Below the pieces are notes generated by a model. The model was not told the DNA's origin, ran no database searches, and saw only the letters and a program-made list of their open reading frames with translations. Position numbers and translations under genes: made by a program. Shown piece after piece: positions 34,536 to 45,140 of a stretch of 64,000 bases of DNA; the stretch's first letter is position 1; the number at the start of each line of letters is the position of its first letter. The DNA comes from Cobetia sp. L2A1 (GTDB lineage: Bacteria; Pseudomonadota; Gammaproteobacteria; Pseudomonadales; Halomonadaceae), in contig NZ_CP047025.1 of assembly GCF_009796845.1 (NCBI RefSeq), positions 496,001-560,000 of the forward strand, given 5' to 3'.

Positions 34536-34955
34536 ATGCGCCAAGGTCTTTTTGCCTCACCCCGCCCCGACAATCTCGGTTTGCATGATGGTCTGCTGGC
34601 CCCCGCTCCCAGCACACCCAATGGCGTCAGCTCTCAAGCTACTGACAGCAAACACTTCATCGCTCCGCTTGCCATGCCGTCAGACTGCTGTGTCAGTGCC
34701 ATAGAGAAGCTGCACGGCATCATCGAATCCATCGGAAATGTCGAGGTCATCAGTGTAGATGACGGCTATCTGCACGCCGAATTTCATACCCCATTGCTAG
34801 GCTTTGTCGATGATGTGGAAATTGTCTGTAACGAGCAGGAAGGTGTCTGCCACGTGCGCAGTGTCTCGCGCATGGGCCACTCTGACCTGGGCAAGAATCG
34901 TCAGCGCGTCGAAGACATTCGTCAGCGCCTTGAAGGGTGGGGTTACTGTTGCTGA
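34536..34955 (+). CDS. DUF1499 domain protein
   Basis: 139 residues. The DUF1499 core is clear: PNGVSSQATDSKHFIAPL, then YLHAEFHTPLLGFVDDVEIVC and VRSVSRMGHSDLGKNRQRVEDIRQRL. Unlike many members, no membrane segment or signal peptide is seen, and Cys pairs (DCC near 50, GYCC at the end) are notable. AGGAAGGA precedes the ATG. Single-gene unit closed by a terminator. The function of the family is unknown. Confidence 0.88.
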   Translation: MRQGLFASPRPDNLGLHDGLLAPAPSTPNGVSSQATDSKHFIAPLAMPSDCCVSAIEKLHGIIESIGNVEVISVDDGYLHAEFHTPLLGFVDDVEIVCNEQEGVCHVRSVSRMGHSDLGKNRQRVEDIRQRLEGWGYCC

Positions 34956-35412
34956 GAGAAGCGCTGCGTAGCAGGTTTGGCCGAGCTTGAGTCGACTGAA
35001 TGGATGTTGGATTCACACTGGCTTCCAAGCCCTGAAGACTTCACCGGTCTTCGGGGCTTTTCGTTTCTTGCGGGCCTCGTCCTATGTGATGCTGCGCAGA
35101 GAGCCTTGGGAAAAACCAGAAAATGGCCGTAAAAGAGCATGAAATTGCGTGTCGAGCGCTACCCAGCCCATACTGGCTTTGGTACTCTGTTCACGTTACA
35201 TGAAACGCATGGTTTCACTGTTTATTATTGCGTAAAGCGCAATGCAGTGATGCGCCATGCGCAGGCAAGATTCCGCAACATCGTCGTCATACGGGGCAAT
35301 CCCGACGTATCCAGCTGCCACTCTGCTTGAGATCCGCTTACAACAATCGCCACGACGCGTGAATCCCCTCAAATACCATCGCTGGACACCAGCCTCCGCC
35401 AAACAGAGATCC
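34956..35412 (+). other. Gap upstream of the MFS transporter gene
   Basis: About 455 bases holding the DUF1499 terminator (35027-35062) and presumably the transporter promoter. A small hairpin TTGCG/CGCAA lies at 35228-35242. No gene seen. Confidence 0.5.
35027..35062 (+). terminator. Terminator after the DUF1499 gene
   Basis: AAGCCCTGAAGAC / GTCTTCGGGGCTT stem (one G-T pair) followed by TTTTC. Confidence 0.85.
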
Positions 35413-36756
35413 ATGAACGATTCCGCATCTGCAGCGACCTCTGCGTCGGCTGCCACTGCTAACGCAGCCCCTGAAAACACGCTCAAGCGTGGCGATATCA
35501 AGGTACTCGGCCTGTCCGCCCTCGGCGGCGCGCTTGAGTTCTATGATTTCGTCATCTTCGTCTTCTTTGCCAGTGTCATCGGCCAGCTATTCTTCCCACC
35601 CGACATTCCTGAATGGCTACGTCAGGTGCAGACCTATGGCATCTTTGCTGCGGGTTATCTGGCGCGTCCGCTGGGCGGCATCATCATGGCGCACTTCGGC
35701 GACACCCTGGGTCGCAAAAAGATGTTCACTCTATCCATCTTCCTGATGTCCCTGCCGACACTGCTGATGGGGCTGCTGCCGACCTATGCCGTGATTGGCC
35801 TTTGGGCGCCGCTGCTGCTGGTTATCCTGCGTATCTTCCAGGGCGCTGCAGTGGGTGGTGAAGTGCCGGGTGCCTGGGTCTTCGTCAGCGAGCATGTCGC
35901 ACCGCGTCACAACGGCTTGGCCTGTGGCACGCTATCGATGGGACTGGTGGGCGGCATATTGCTTGGCTCCTTGATGTCGAGCGCCATCAATCATGCCTAC
36001 ACCATTGAAGAAATCAGCGACTTTGGCTGGCGGATTCCGTTCATCGTCGGGGGTGTGCTTGGGTTGGTATCTGTCTATCTGCGTCGCTGGCTGCACGAGA
36101 CTCCGGTCTTCGCCGAGATGCAGCAGAAGAAGACGCTGGCAGCGGAGTTGCCGCTGAAGATGGTGCTACGTGAGCAGCGTTCGGCGATCGCCGTCGCAAT
36201 GGCGGCCACCTGGGTGCTGACCGCTGCCATTGTCGTGGTCATTTTGATGACGCCAAATCTGATCAGCGAGCTGGAGGGGCTGAGCCGTGCAGCAGTGGCC
36301 TCTGCCAATAGCCTGGCGATCGTGGCTGTCTGCATCGGCTGTATCGTCTCTGGCTATATGGTTGATCGCATCGGGGCCGGCGTGACAATGGCGCTGTGGA
36401 GTGGGCTGCTCGGCGTGACCTACTGGGTATTCCTGACCACCATGCACAGCGACCCGAGTCTGCTGATTCCGCTCTACTGCCTGACCGGCTTCAGCGTAGG
36501 TATCGTCGGTGCAGTGCCTAGCGTCGCGATTCGTGGTTTCCCGCCGGTGGTGCGCTTCACCGGCCTGTCGTTCTCCTACAATGTTGCCTACGCCATCTTC
36601 GGCGGCTTCACCCCTATCATGGTGGCGGCAATGATGAAGAGCTCACCGATGTCGCCAGTCTGGTATGTAGGGGCATTGTCGGTGATGGGTGTCATGCTGG
36701 GACTGTGGCTGGCGATCAGTCCGCGTGGACGTGAACTGATGAGCCTGTCTCGCTAA
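35413..36756 (+). CDS. MFS transporter, metabolite:H+ symporter (MHS) family
   Basis: 447 residues with 12 predicted membrane spans. MHS-type hallmarks: GGALEFYDFVIFVFFASVIGQLFFP near the first span, GYLARPLGGIIMAHFGDTLGRKKMF between spans 2 and 3, and GWRIPFIVGGVLGLVSVYLRRWLHETPVF. These resemble ProP/ShiA/citrate-type symporters, so an organic acid or osmolyte is likely, but the substrate cannot be fixed. The start at 35413 is the ATG before a polar Ala/Ser tail; the longer frame is not family-like. Its ribosome site is weak. Confidence 0.88.
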   Translation: MNDSASAATSASAATANAAPENTLKRGDIKVLGLSALGGALEFYDFVIFVFFASVIGQLFFPPDIPEWLRQVQTYGIFAAGYLARPLGGIIMAHFGDTLGRKKMFTLSIFLMSLPTLLMGLLPTYAVIGLWAPLLLVILRIFQGAAVGGEVPGAWVFVSEHVAPRHNGLACGTLSMGLVGGILLGSLMSSAINHAYTIEEISDFGWRIPFIVGGVLGLVSVYLRRWLHETPVFAEMQQKKTLAAELPLKMVLREQRSAIAVAMAATWVLTAAIVVVILMTPNLISELEGLSRAAVASANSLAIVAVCIGCIVSGYMVDRIGAGVTMALWSGLLGVTYWVFLTTMHSDPSLLIPLYCLTGFSVGIVGAVPSVAIRGFPPVVRFTGLSFSYNVAYAIFGGFTPIMVAAMMKSSPMSPVWYVGALSVMGVMLGLWLAISPRGRELMSLSR

Positions 36757-36801
36757 GCGGTTTGCTCGGATTGGCTGTTCATATCCAACGGCCATCTGCC
36801 T

Positions 36802-36840
36802 GAAAACGCGCATCACCTTCACGGGTGGTGCGCGTTTTCG
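36802..36840 (+). terminator. Terminator after the MFS transporter gene
   Basis: GAAAACGCGCATCACC / GGTGGTGCGCGTTTTC stem (one G-T pair) ending in a T-rich tail. Confidence 0.85.
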
Positions 36841-36942
36841 TTTGGGGTGGTGGGCGGGCGACGCTAGGATAGGCATGGCTAGACTCGAAAGGTTTGCCCG
36901 CGGCCACGATGGCCCGATTGTCTCCGTCAGCAGGATGCCCGC

Positions 36943-39900
36943 ATGTTTACCGTTCTCCACGCCAATCACCTTGAAGACCTGCGCGATCTGGCGCTCAAGG
37001 TCATCAAGGCCGCTCCTCAGCCACCGCTGGTGCCGGAAACCTTTCTGGTCCAGTCCAACGGCATGGCCCAGTGGCTCAGATTATCGCTGGCCGAGGCCGA
37101 TGGCATCGCAGCCTCAGTGGATTTTCCACTGCCGTCGAGTTTTGTCTGGCGTGCCTACCGCGGCGTGCTCGGGGATGATATTCCGGAGCTATCGCCTTTC
37201 GATAAGGGGCCATTGGCCTGGCGGTTACTGAGGTTATTGCCCGGGTTGCTGGCGGATGAGGCGCAGGCGGAATGCTATGCACCGCTCAGAGACTATCTAT
37301 GTCGTGATGAGCGCGGCCAGTTGATCATCGCGACAGGCGAGGACATGTTGCCGACCCTGCCGGAAGGTGCGGAGGCGGAACGCCAGCAATGGCAGCTGGC
37401 GTGTCAGCTTGCAGATCTCTTCGATCAATACCTCAACTATCGCCCTGAATGGGTGCGTAGTTGGGAGAGCGGGCTGGAAGACGACGGCTTCCGTGATGCC
37501 TTTGCTCGGCAGCAGATTGCCGGTGAGCTGCCCGCCAATCTGCTGCCAGATAATCTACCGGCGAGTCAGCACTGGCAGCCGGCACTGTGGCGAGCGGTAC
37601 TTGCCGATGCGCCAGCCAGCAGTCGCCAGCATCACCGTGCCTCCTTGCATGGCCGCTTTGTCGAGGTCGCTCGGGCGTTGGAAACATTGCCTTCGACGCG
37701 TCGTCATCCACTACCGCCCCGGCTATTCGTGTTCGGTATCTCTGCACTGCCGGGCCAGACGCTGGATGCACTGCATTCCCTGTCCGGGGTGATGGACATC
37801 TACCTGATGATCACCAATCCCTGTCGGCATTATTGGGGCGATATCATCTCTGATCGTGAAGCCGTGCGGCGTAGTCTGCGGGCTGACGCCGAGCGAGTGG
37901 CTCAGCAGCGTGCGCGTCATTCCGAGGCACCGGCGCTGATAGGCCTGGCTGAAGAAGAGCTTCACCTAAAGGCCAATCCTTTATTGGCAGGGCTTGGCGC
38001 ACAGGGCCGCGACTTCATCGTCAGCCTGTACGAATTCGAAAGTGCGTTGTCGGGACGCGATAGCGGCTTCGATCTCGAGCTGGATGTTTTCGTGCCGCGT
38101 ATCAGCGAGGACATGCCGCCAGAGCAGGCGCCGTTGCTGCACCAGATTCAGGACGAGATTCTCGAGCTGGTGCATCCCGGTGAACGGGCGCTGGCGGAGG
38201 GCGGGTCGCGCCTGCTCGACAGTGATGATGACTCCATCAGTCTGGTCAGCGCTCACTCGGCGCTCCGCGAGGTCGAGATTCTGCATGACCGCCTGCTGGC
38301 GGCCTTTGAGCGAGCGCGTGAGGCACAGCAGCGTGGAGAGGGTGAGCTATTGCGCCCACGTGACATCCTGGTGATGGTGCCGGATATCGATAAGTACGCA
38401 CCCTATATCGAGGCGGTATTCGGCCAGCTGGCACCGGGCAATCCGCGTCATATACCCTTCACGATTGCCGACCGCGTCGCCAGTCAGGCCAATCCGTTAC
38501 TCGGTTTGGTATTGATGCTGTTGGAGCTACCCGAGCGCCGTCTTGGTGTCAGTGAGGTGTTGGATGCTCTCGATGTCGCTGCCTTCCGTCGCCGTTTTGA
38601 CATCGAAGAAGGCGAGCTTGAGCGTCTGCGTCGTTGGCTGGCGGACAGTGGTGTGCGCTGGGGGCTTTCCGGTGAGCACCGTGAGCGTCTCGGCTTCATG
38701 CCTCTGGATGAGAATAGTTGGCGCTTCGGCTTGGAGCGCATGCTGCTGGGCTATGCCACCGGTAGCGTGGCAGGTGCGGGGCAGGAGGGTCGTTTCCTGC
38801 AGGACGAGCATCACGATGGCGCGCTGATGGATATGCAGGGATTGAGCTTCGATGGCGTGGTGCCTTTCGATGAAGTGGCGGGGCTTGAGGCCGAACTGGC
38901 CGGGAAACTGGCTGAACTGGTTGAGCGTCTGGACAGCTGGCGTCAGCTGCTTGATACCACGCGTACGCCGTCGGATTGGGCCACCACGCTTCAGCAGTTA
39001 TGGGACGAGAGTCTGAGCGCTGACAGCGCCGAAGAGTTCGATATTCTTGCGCGCTTGCAGGCCGCGTTGTCTCGCCTCGACAAGGGATGGCAGCAAGCCG
39101 GATACGATGCACCGCTTTCGCTCAAGGTCGTGCGTGAGGCGCTGCGCGGTGAGTTGGATAACGGCGGTCTGGCGCAGCGATTCCTGGCGGGGCGCGTCAA
39201 CTTTGCCACCTTGATGCCGATGCGCGCGATCCCCTTCCGCGAAGTACATCTGTTGGGCATGAACGATGGCGACTATCCGCGCGTGCGCATGCCGCAGGAC
39301 TTCGACCTGATGGCCAGCCGCCCGCAGCCGGGTGATCGCTCGCGGCGTGATGATGACCGTTATCTGTTCCTCGAGGCACTGCTATCAGCGCGTGATCGGT
39401 TGTCGGTGTCGTGGGTCGGACGTGACCAGCGCGACAATGGCGAACGTCCACCTTCAGTGCTGGTCGGTGAACTGCTCGACTATATCGAGCTGGGCTGGAC
39501 GCCGGAGAATGCCACTCAGGATATCTCGCGTGAAGAAGCGCTGCGTCTGCGCCTGATTACCGAGCACCCACTGCAGCCCTTCTCGCGACGCTATTTTTTC
39601 AACACCACTGACAGCGCAGCCAGCCAGAGTCACGGCGGTGCAGGCGCGGCTAGCTTATCTACCTATGAATCCAGCTGGGCGAGTCTGCATGCCGCGTCGA
39701 CTCCAGCGTCGTCAGAGGCATCAGCTGCATCAGCGACAGGTACGCCATCCGAGGCGGTATCTGCAGTCCCATCGGCCTTGGCCCAGCTTGCTGAACAGGC
39801 GGCTGATCAACATGTGAAACTCGGCGCTGATGCACTGACGCGCTTTTTGCGTCGTCCCTGGCAGTTGGGGCTTGATCGTCTTGGTGTGCGCTTTCGCGAT

Positions 39901-40959
39901 GCCGAAGTACCGGACGAAGATAACGAACCCTTCAGCCCTGATGGTCTGGAAAACTTCACTCTGACGCGTGAGCTACTTGACGCAGCGCTCGCCGGTCAAT
40001 CATTGCCGCTGGCCGCTGAGCGGTTGCGTCGAGCGGGCCGCCTCCCGGCGCTGGGCTTTGCGGATGCACTGATCGAACCGCGCCTCAAGCGACTGGAGCA
40101 GCAACTGGCCAGCTGGCGGGATCAGCTTGGTGATGCCACCTCGCTGCCACCGCGTACGCTCGAGGTGCCGCTGGTGATTCACGATGCTGCCGGCGAGGGC
40201 CAGCGCGTGACACTGACGACTCGTCTCACGAGTCGCTATCAGATGGCAGACGATGGCGAGGGCGAAAGCCGCCTGCTGGCAACCTTGGAGGCCACGCACT
40301 TTGGCACGCTAAAAGAAGGCTCCAAGGGACGTTACAAGCGTCTGGGCAAGCCGCATCGTCTGCTCTCCGGCTATCTCGATTGGCTGATGGCCAATGCGCG
40401 TCCCGGTCTCGGTGATACGGTGGACAAGGGCACTGCGCCACGCAATGGCGGCTATCAATGGCTGGCGCTCTTCGAGGACCGCTGGCTGTTGTTCCCCACG
40501 TTACGTATCGAGCAGGCAGAAGACGCATTGCGCCATCTGGTTGGTGGCTATGCCCAGGGCTGGCAGGCCCCTCTGGCCGCTGCACTGGAACTGGCCGTGA
40601 CCGCATGGCAGGTATTGGACGGCGATGATCGTAGCGCAATATTAGCCAGTCTTCAGGCGGGTACTGGCCTTGATGAAGCGGTAACGCGTCTCGAGAAGCC
40701 ATGGCTCGACAACACGCTATGGCGTGCAATGGAGACACGTTTCATGGAAGACATCTTCAAAGGGCCGCCGGCGCTGCGCCGTCAGGAAGGTGCGCTGGGA
40801 GAACTCTGGCCAGTCTTCAGCGACTTCGCGACTGACGATGGGCTGGCCCGGAGCCTGCGCCTTTACCAGCCACTGATCGAGGCCATGCTCTCGGCACGTC
40901 AAGGTGTGCTCGGTGAACGCGCGGTGGAGCTGTCCGCAGCACAAGGAGAGCAGCCATGA
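36943..40959 (+). CDS. recC: Exodeoxyribonuclease V gamma subunit
   Basis: Chi-recognition and scaffold subunit of RecBCD. 1338 residues, longer than E. coli RecC (1122), partly through a low-complexity Ser/Ala stretch near 900-940. Family blocks: NHLEDLRDLAL, FLVQSNGMAQWLRLSLAEADGIAAS near the N-terminus, FVFGISALPGQTLDALH, ILVMVPDIDKYAPYIEAVFG, and FREVHLLGMNDGDYPR. The recB start overlaps its stop (ATGA). Confidence 0.94.
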   Translation: MFTVLHANHLEDLRDLALKVIKAAPQPPLVPETFLVQSNGMAQWLRLSLAEADGIAASVDFPLPSSFVWRAYRGVLGDDIPELSPFDKGPLAWRLLRLLPGLLADEAQAECYAPLRDYLCRDERGQLIIATGEDMLPTLPEGAEAERQQWQLACQLADLFDQYLNYRPEWVRSWESGLEDDGFRDAFARQQIAGELPANLLPDNLPASQHWQPALWRAVLADAPASSRQHHRASLHGRFVEVARALETLPSTRRHPLPPRLFVFGISALPGQTLDALHSLSGVMDIYLMITNPCRHYWGDIISDREAVRRSLRADAERVAQQRARHSEAPALIGLAEEELHLKANPLLAGLGAQGRDFIVSLYEFESALSGRDSGFDLELDVFVPRISEDMPPEQAPLLHQIQDEILELVHPGERALAEGGSRLLDSDDDSISLVSAHSALREVEILHDRLLAAFERAREAQQRGEGELLRPRDILVMVPDIDKYAPYIEAVFGQLAPGNPRHIPFTIADRVASQANPLLGLVLMLLELPERRLGVSEVLDALDVAAFRRRFDIEEGELERLRRWLADSGVRWGLSGEHRERLGFMPLDENSWRFGLERMLLGYATGSVAGAGQEGRFLQDEHHDGALMDMQGLSFDGVVPFDEVAGLEAELAGKLAELVERLDSWRQLLDTTRTPSDWATTLQQLWDESLSADSAEEFDILARLQAALSRLDKGWQQAGYDAPLSLKVVREALRGELDNGGLAQRFLAGRVNFATLMPMRAIPFREVHLLGMNDGDYPRVRMPQDFDLMASRPQPGDRSRRDDDRYLFLEALLSARDRLSVSWVGRDQRDNGERPPSVLVGELLDYIELGWTPENATQDISREEALRLRLITEHPLQPFSRRYFFNTTDSAASQSHGGAGAASLSTYESSWASLHAASTPASSEASAASATGTPSEAVSAVPSALAQLAEQAADQHVKLGADALTRFLRRPWQLGLDRLGVRFRDAEVPDEDNEPFSPDGLENFTLTRELLDAALAGQSLPLAAERLRRAGRLPALGFADALIEPRLKRLEQQLASWRDQLGDATSLPPRTLEVPLVIHDAAGEGQRVTLTTRLTSRYQMADDGEGESRLLATLEATHFGTLKEGSKGRYKRLGKPHRLLSGYLDWLMANARPGLGDTVDKGTAPRNGGYQWLALFEDRWLLFPTLRIEQAEDALRHLVGGYAQGWQAPLAAALELAVTAWQVLDGDDRSAILASLQAGTGLDEAVTRLEKPWLDNTLWRAMETRFMEDIFKGPPALRRQEGALGELWPVFSDFATDDGLARSLRLYQPLIEAMLSARQGVLGERAVELSAAQGEQP

Positions 40960-43900
40960 GCGAGTCAAACGTCATGAATGAGTCCTTCGAACGTGATGCC
41001 AGTAACGTGGAAGGCATTCAATCCATGCAGGGTCAGTCCCTCGATATTCCCACCTTGCCGCTGGTCGGTCAGCACCTTATCGAGGCCAGTGCCGGCACTG
41101 GCAAGACGTTCACGCTTGCCGCGCTCTATGTGCGCTTGGTGCTCGGGCCGTTGCCCGGTCAGGCCGCGGGCATCAGTTATCCTCGTGCGCTGACGCCGCC
41201 TGACATCCTGGTGGTCACCTTCACTGAAGCCGCGACCGCTGAGCTACGCGACCGCATTCGTGCGCGGCTAAAGCAAGCCCGTGAAGTGCTGCTGGGCCGA
41301 GCGAGCGCTGATCCCATCCTTGCACAGCTACTGGCGCCGCTGACGGATCTTTCTCATGTCAGTGAAGAAGAGGTGCCTCGTCTGCAGGCGGGGGCCGCAC
41401 GCCGACTCGATCAGGCGGCGCGCCTGATGGATGAGGCTGCCATCTTCACCATTCACGGTTTCTGCCAGCGCATGCTCAGCCGGCATGCCTTCGATGCGGG
41501 TGGGCGCTTCGGTGCTGAGCTCCTGCAGGATGGTCAGTCGCTGTTGGCGCGTTGTGTCGAGGACTATTGGCGCTGTGAGTTCTATCCGTTGGCACGTGAG
41601 TGGCAGGCATTGATTCGCGGTCGTTGGGCCGGGCCGGAAGCATTGGGCGAGGAAGTACGCGGACTGTTGCGTGATGGAAGTCCACGCCCACTCTATCGGG
41701 ATGGTGAACGGCTGGAAGCCCCCGAGGCATTGACCGACTTGTTGGGCAGTGCTGAAGAGTGGCGCCAGCAGCAACAGGCGGCACGCCGCGGGGTCGAAGA
41801 CAGCTTTGATGAGCAGAGTATTCGCGATGTGATGCAGGTGGCCTTTGCGAGCAAGGCGCTCAACGGCAATAGCTACAAGGCCGCAGAGCTTGAAGAGCGC
41901 ATTGACGCGACCAGCAGCTGGCTGGCCAGTGGTGAGCAGGATTTTCACGCCGATATGCTCGACAGCAAGAAGCTCTGCTGGCTGAGCCAAGCCAAGCTCG
42001 AGAAGGCCACCAAGAAGAGCTGCCAGACACCGCGTCACGACTTCTTTGCCGCGCTGGATGTACTGACCGAAGTGCCGGAACCAGACGCCGTGCTGCTGGA
42101 TCAGGTCGCCGTGCATGCACGTGATCGAGTGGCGGAATCACTGGTGCGCGAGAAACGACGGCTGGGGTTGTGGGAATTCTCGGACCTGCTCAATGATCTC
42201 GATCATGCGCTGGACCCCGTGCTCAATGGTGCTGCCAGTCAGCGACTGGCTAGCCAGATTCGCCATGAGCTGCCGGTCGCGCTGATCGACGAATTCCAGG
42301 ACACCGATCCCGTGCAGTACCGCATTTTCCGGCGCATCTATCCGTTGGCAGGGCATGAGGCCTCTATGGCTGCTGATGATGATGAAGCCCCCAGCACGTT
42401 GATGATGATCGGTGATCCCAAACAGGCCATCTATGCCTTTCGTGGTGCCGACATTGATACCTACCTGGCCGCGCGCAGAGTCACGCCCTCGCGCTTCACG
42501 CTACCGCGCAACTTTCGTTCCAGTGCGGCAATGGTGGCGGCGGTCAATGGGTTGTTTGCACACCACGATGCCCCTTTCGGCAGCGAGAATATTCCCTTCC
42601 AACCGGTAGCGGCGCAAGGCACCAGCACGCGACTGGTGATGCGTCATCCCGATGGGCATGAAGCATCAGCCCGTGCGCTCACGCTATGGTGGGCGCAGGG
42701 GGAGCGGCTCAGCGCCGAGGACCACCGCCGCGAGATGAGTCGTGCCTGCCGCGCCCAGATTCAGGCCTTGCTGGAAGGTGCTTCATGTCTTGCACGCGGT
42801 GAGCCGGGGTTGGTGTTCATCGACAAGAAAAAGGCAGGCAGCGAAGGAGCGCTAGCGGATAGCGACCCCAGAACTGTCGCTGCCCGTGACATTGCAGTGC
42901 TGGTACGTAACGGCCGTGAAGCGACGGCGATTCGTGGCGCCTTGGCTGAAGGCGGTATCCGCAGCGTCTATCTGAGTGAGAAAAGCTCGGTGTTTGATAC
43001 GCCGGAAGCCTTCGAGTTGCTGCAGTTGTTCGAGGCCGTGTCGCACCCGCGTGATGATCGTCGCCTACGTGCGGCATTGGCGACGCGCCTGCTGGCAGAT
43101 GACCTGTCACTGGTTGAGCATCTTGCCGTCGATGAATTGGCCTGGGAACGCGAAGTCGAGCGTTTCGATGGCTATCATCGCGACTGGCAGCGGCGCGGGG
43201 TGCTGCCGATGTTGCGTGGCGTGATGCGTGATTTTCGAGTCGGCGAGCGACTTGCCGCACGAGCGGGCGGGGAGCGCGCACTGACCGATGTGCTGCATCT
43301 GGGCGAGCTGGCGCAGAATGCCGCCCAGCGTCTCGATGGTGAACAGGCGCTGCTGCGCTGGTGGCATCAGGCGCTGGAATCCGGTCACGAGGCGCTCGAT
43401 AGCGATAGCCTCAGTCAGCGCCTGGAAAGTGACGAAGGACTGGTGCGTGTCGTCACCATCCACAAGTCGAAAGGACTTGAGTATCCGATCGTGATGTTGC
43501 CGTTCATGGCCAGTTTCCGTGCGGCCGAACCCGACAAGTCCTTCGGGCTGCTGGCGCTCAAGCAACGCTGGTTAGCGCCGCCTGAAACCCGGGAGGGCGC
43601 TGATGGTATCGCTGACGACGAGATGGGTGATGACGCCGCTGACGACAGCATCCTGGTCAAGAAACCATCAGCGGAGGCTGTCGCGGCTGCTGATCAGGCA
43701 CGCTTGATGGAAGATGTGCGCTTGCTGTATGTCGCACTGACGCGACCCAAGTTTGCCTGCTGGCTGGGGCTGGCCCCTATCGGCAAGGGCGGCTTCAGCA
43801 AGCAACTCAGTCTGCCGTCAACGGCAGTGGGGTACCTGCTTGGCCTGAGTGAAACACCGGATGTCGATGCCGGTGGTGTTGAAGCTGCGCTGCGCCGCTG

Positions 43901-45140
43901 GTGCGATAAACAGCCGGGTGAAGGGCTTGCCCAGCTTGCACCATTACCGCAGCCGCCGGCGCATGTGTATGTGCCGCCCGCAGAGCGCGACCAGCACTTC
44001 AAGGGCGCGCGCCACTTCTCGGGCGGCATTGAAGATGACTGGTGGATTGCTTCCTACACTGCGCTGCTGACGGATGCACGTCTGGTGACAGCACCGGTGG
44101 CCAGTGACGGCAATACGGACAATACCGACAGTGAGCGAGTCCCCGAAGGGGCGACCGAGCTGGCGCTGGAGGAGGGCGAGCGCGGCCTGACACGGCCAGA
44201 CCGTGAGGTGGTCGGTCAGTCTGGTCCGCTACTGGCGGGCGGCCTGCCGATGACGGTGGGTGACATCAATCTGCATGACTTTCCACGTGGTCCACGCCCC
44301 GGCACCTTCCTGCATGGCCTGTTGGAGGCCGTCGATCTCGATCGCCTCGGTGATGCTGATTACCATGCTGAGCTTGATCATCTCGTGGGATCACGACTGC
44401 ACTTCGGCGGTTTTGATGCCAGCTGGCAGTCGCGTCTGACCGACTGGCTTGAGCAGGCGCTGACTCGACCGCTGAACGGCTTTGAGGGCGAGCCCATCCA
44501 TCTCAACCGACTGGAGGCATGGTTACCGGAGCTGGAGTTCTGGCTGCCCGCCGTGCACGCGCGCAGCCTGCCGCTGGATGCGCTGGTCACCGCGATCGAG
44601 CCGTTGCCGCGCTCGCGGCCCAAGCTGGCGCCGCGTCGTATGCACGGCATGCTCAAGGGCTTCATCGACCTTACCTTCCAGTCCGGCGGTCGTTGGTATG
44701 TGCTGGATTGGAAGTCGAACTATCTGGGCGAGCGCCCGGAAGACTATCTCGGCGAATCGCTGGCACGGGCCATGGTCGAGCATCGCTACGACCTGCAATA
44801 CGTGCTCTACACCCTGGCGCTGCATCGTCTGCTCAAGGCGCGTCTCGGAGAAGGCTACGACTATGAGCGAGACATGGGCGGCGTACTGTATGTCTTTCTG
44901 CGTGGGCTGGATGCCACGCAGGCTGATGACCCTGTGGATGACCCTGTGGATGACGCTGCCAAGGGAAAAGCGACGCCCGGTATCTTTCAGCGCAGGCCAT
45001 CACAGGCCCTGATTCAAGCGCTGGATACCTGGTTGGCGGGTGATGACACGGCTCTCAATGCACTGCTGCAGGACGTGGCACGTGCGCCACTTTCTCCGCA
45101 AGATTCCGAGACTTTTCAGCAGGGAGCATTCGATGTCTGA
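40956..45140 (+). CDS. recB: Exodeoxyribonuclease V beta subunit
   Basis: 3'-5' helicase and nuclease of RecBCD. 1394 residues. Walker A ASAGTGKT (44-51); UvrD-type motifs VTFTEAATAELRDRI, ALIDEFQDTDPVQYRIF, IGDPKQAIYAFRGADI, VTIHKSKGLEYPIV and LYVALTRPK. The C-terminal nuclease domain has GFIDLTFQ, VLDWKSNYLG and DLQYVLYTLALHR, keeping the catalytic Asp-Asp-Lys set. A 12-base unit is tandemly repeated near 44926-44960 (DDPVDDPVDD), in a linker. AAGGAGAG precedes the ATG. Confidence 0.96.
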   Translation: MSESNVMNESFERDASNVEGIQSMQGQSLDIPTLPLVGQHLIEASAGTGKTFTLAALYVRLVLGPLPGQAAGISYPRALTPPDILVVTFTEAATAELRDRIRARLKQAREVLLGRASADPILAQLLAPLTDLSHVSEEEVPRLQAGAARRLDQAARLMDEAAIFTIHGFCQRMLSRHAFDAGGRFGAELLQDGQSLLARCVEDYWRCEFYPLAREWQALIRGRWAGPEALGEEVRGLLRDGSPRPLYRDGERLEAPEALTDLLGSAEEWRQQQQAARRGVEDSFDEQSIRDVMQVAFASKALNGNSYKAAELEERIDATSSWLASGEQDFHADMLDSKKLCWLSQAKLEKATKKSCQTPRHDFFAALDVLTEVPEPDAVLLDQVAVHARDRVAESLVREKRRLGLWEFSDLLNDLDHALDPVLNGAASQRLASQIRHELPVALIDEFQDTDPVQYRIFRRIYPLAGHEASMAADDDEAPSTLMMIGDPKQAIYAFRGADIDTYLAARRVTPSRFTLPRNFRSSAAMVAAVNGLFAHHDAPFGSENIPFQPVAAQGTSTRLVMRHPDGHEASARALTLWWAQGERLSAEDHRREMSRACRAQIQALLEGASCLARGEPGLVFIDKKKAGSEGALADSDPRTVAARDIAVLVRNGREATAIRGALAEGGIRSVYLSEKSSVFDTPEAFELLQLFEAVSHPRDDRRLRAALATRLLADDLSLVEHLAVDELAWEREVERFDGYHRDWQRRGVLPMLRGVMRDFRVGERLAARAGGERALTDVLHLGELAQNAAQRLDGEQALLRWWHQALESGHEALDSDSLSQRLESDEGLVRVVTIHKSKGLEYPIVMLPFMASFRAAEPDKSFGLLALKQRWLAPPETREGADGIADDEMGDDAADDSILVKKPSAEAVAAADQARLMEDVRLLYVALTRPKFACWLGLAPIGKGGFSKQLSLPSTAVGYLLGLSETPDVDAGGVEAALRRWCDKQPGEGLAQLAPLPQPPAHVYVPPAERDQHFKGARHFSGGIEDDWWIASYTALLTDARLVTAPVASDGNTDNTDSERVPEGATELALEEGERGLTRPDREVVGQSGPLLAGGLPMTVGDINLHDFPRGPRPGTFLHGLLEAVDLDRLGDADYHAELDHLVGSRLHFGGFDASWQSRLTDWLEQALTRPLNGFEGEPIHLNRLEAWLPELEFWLPAVHARSLPLDALVTAIEPLPRSRPKLAPRRMHGMLKGFIDLTFQSGGRWYVLDWKSNYLGERPEDYLGESLARAMVEHRYDLQYVLYTLALHRLLKARLGEGYDYERDMGGVLYVFLRGLDATQADDPVDDPVDDAAKGKATPGIFQRRPSQALIQALDTWLAGDDTALNALLQDVARAPLSPQDSETFQQGAFDV

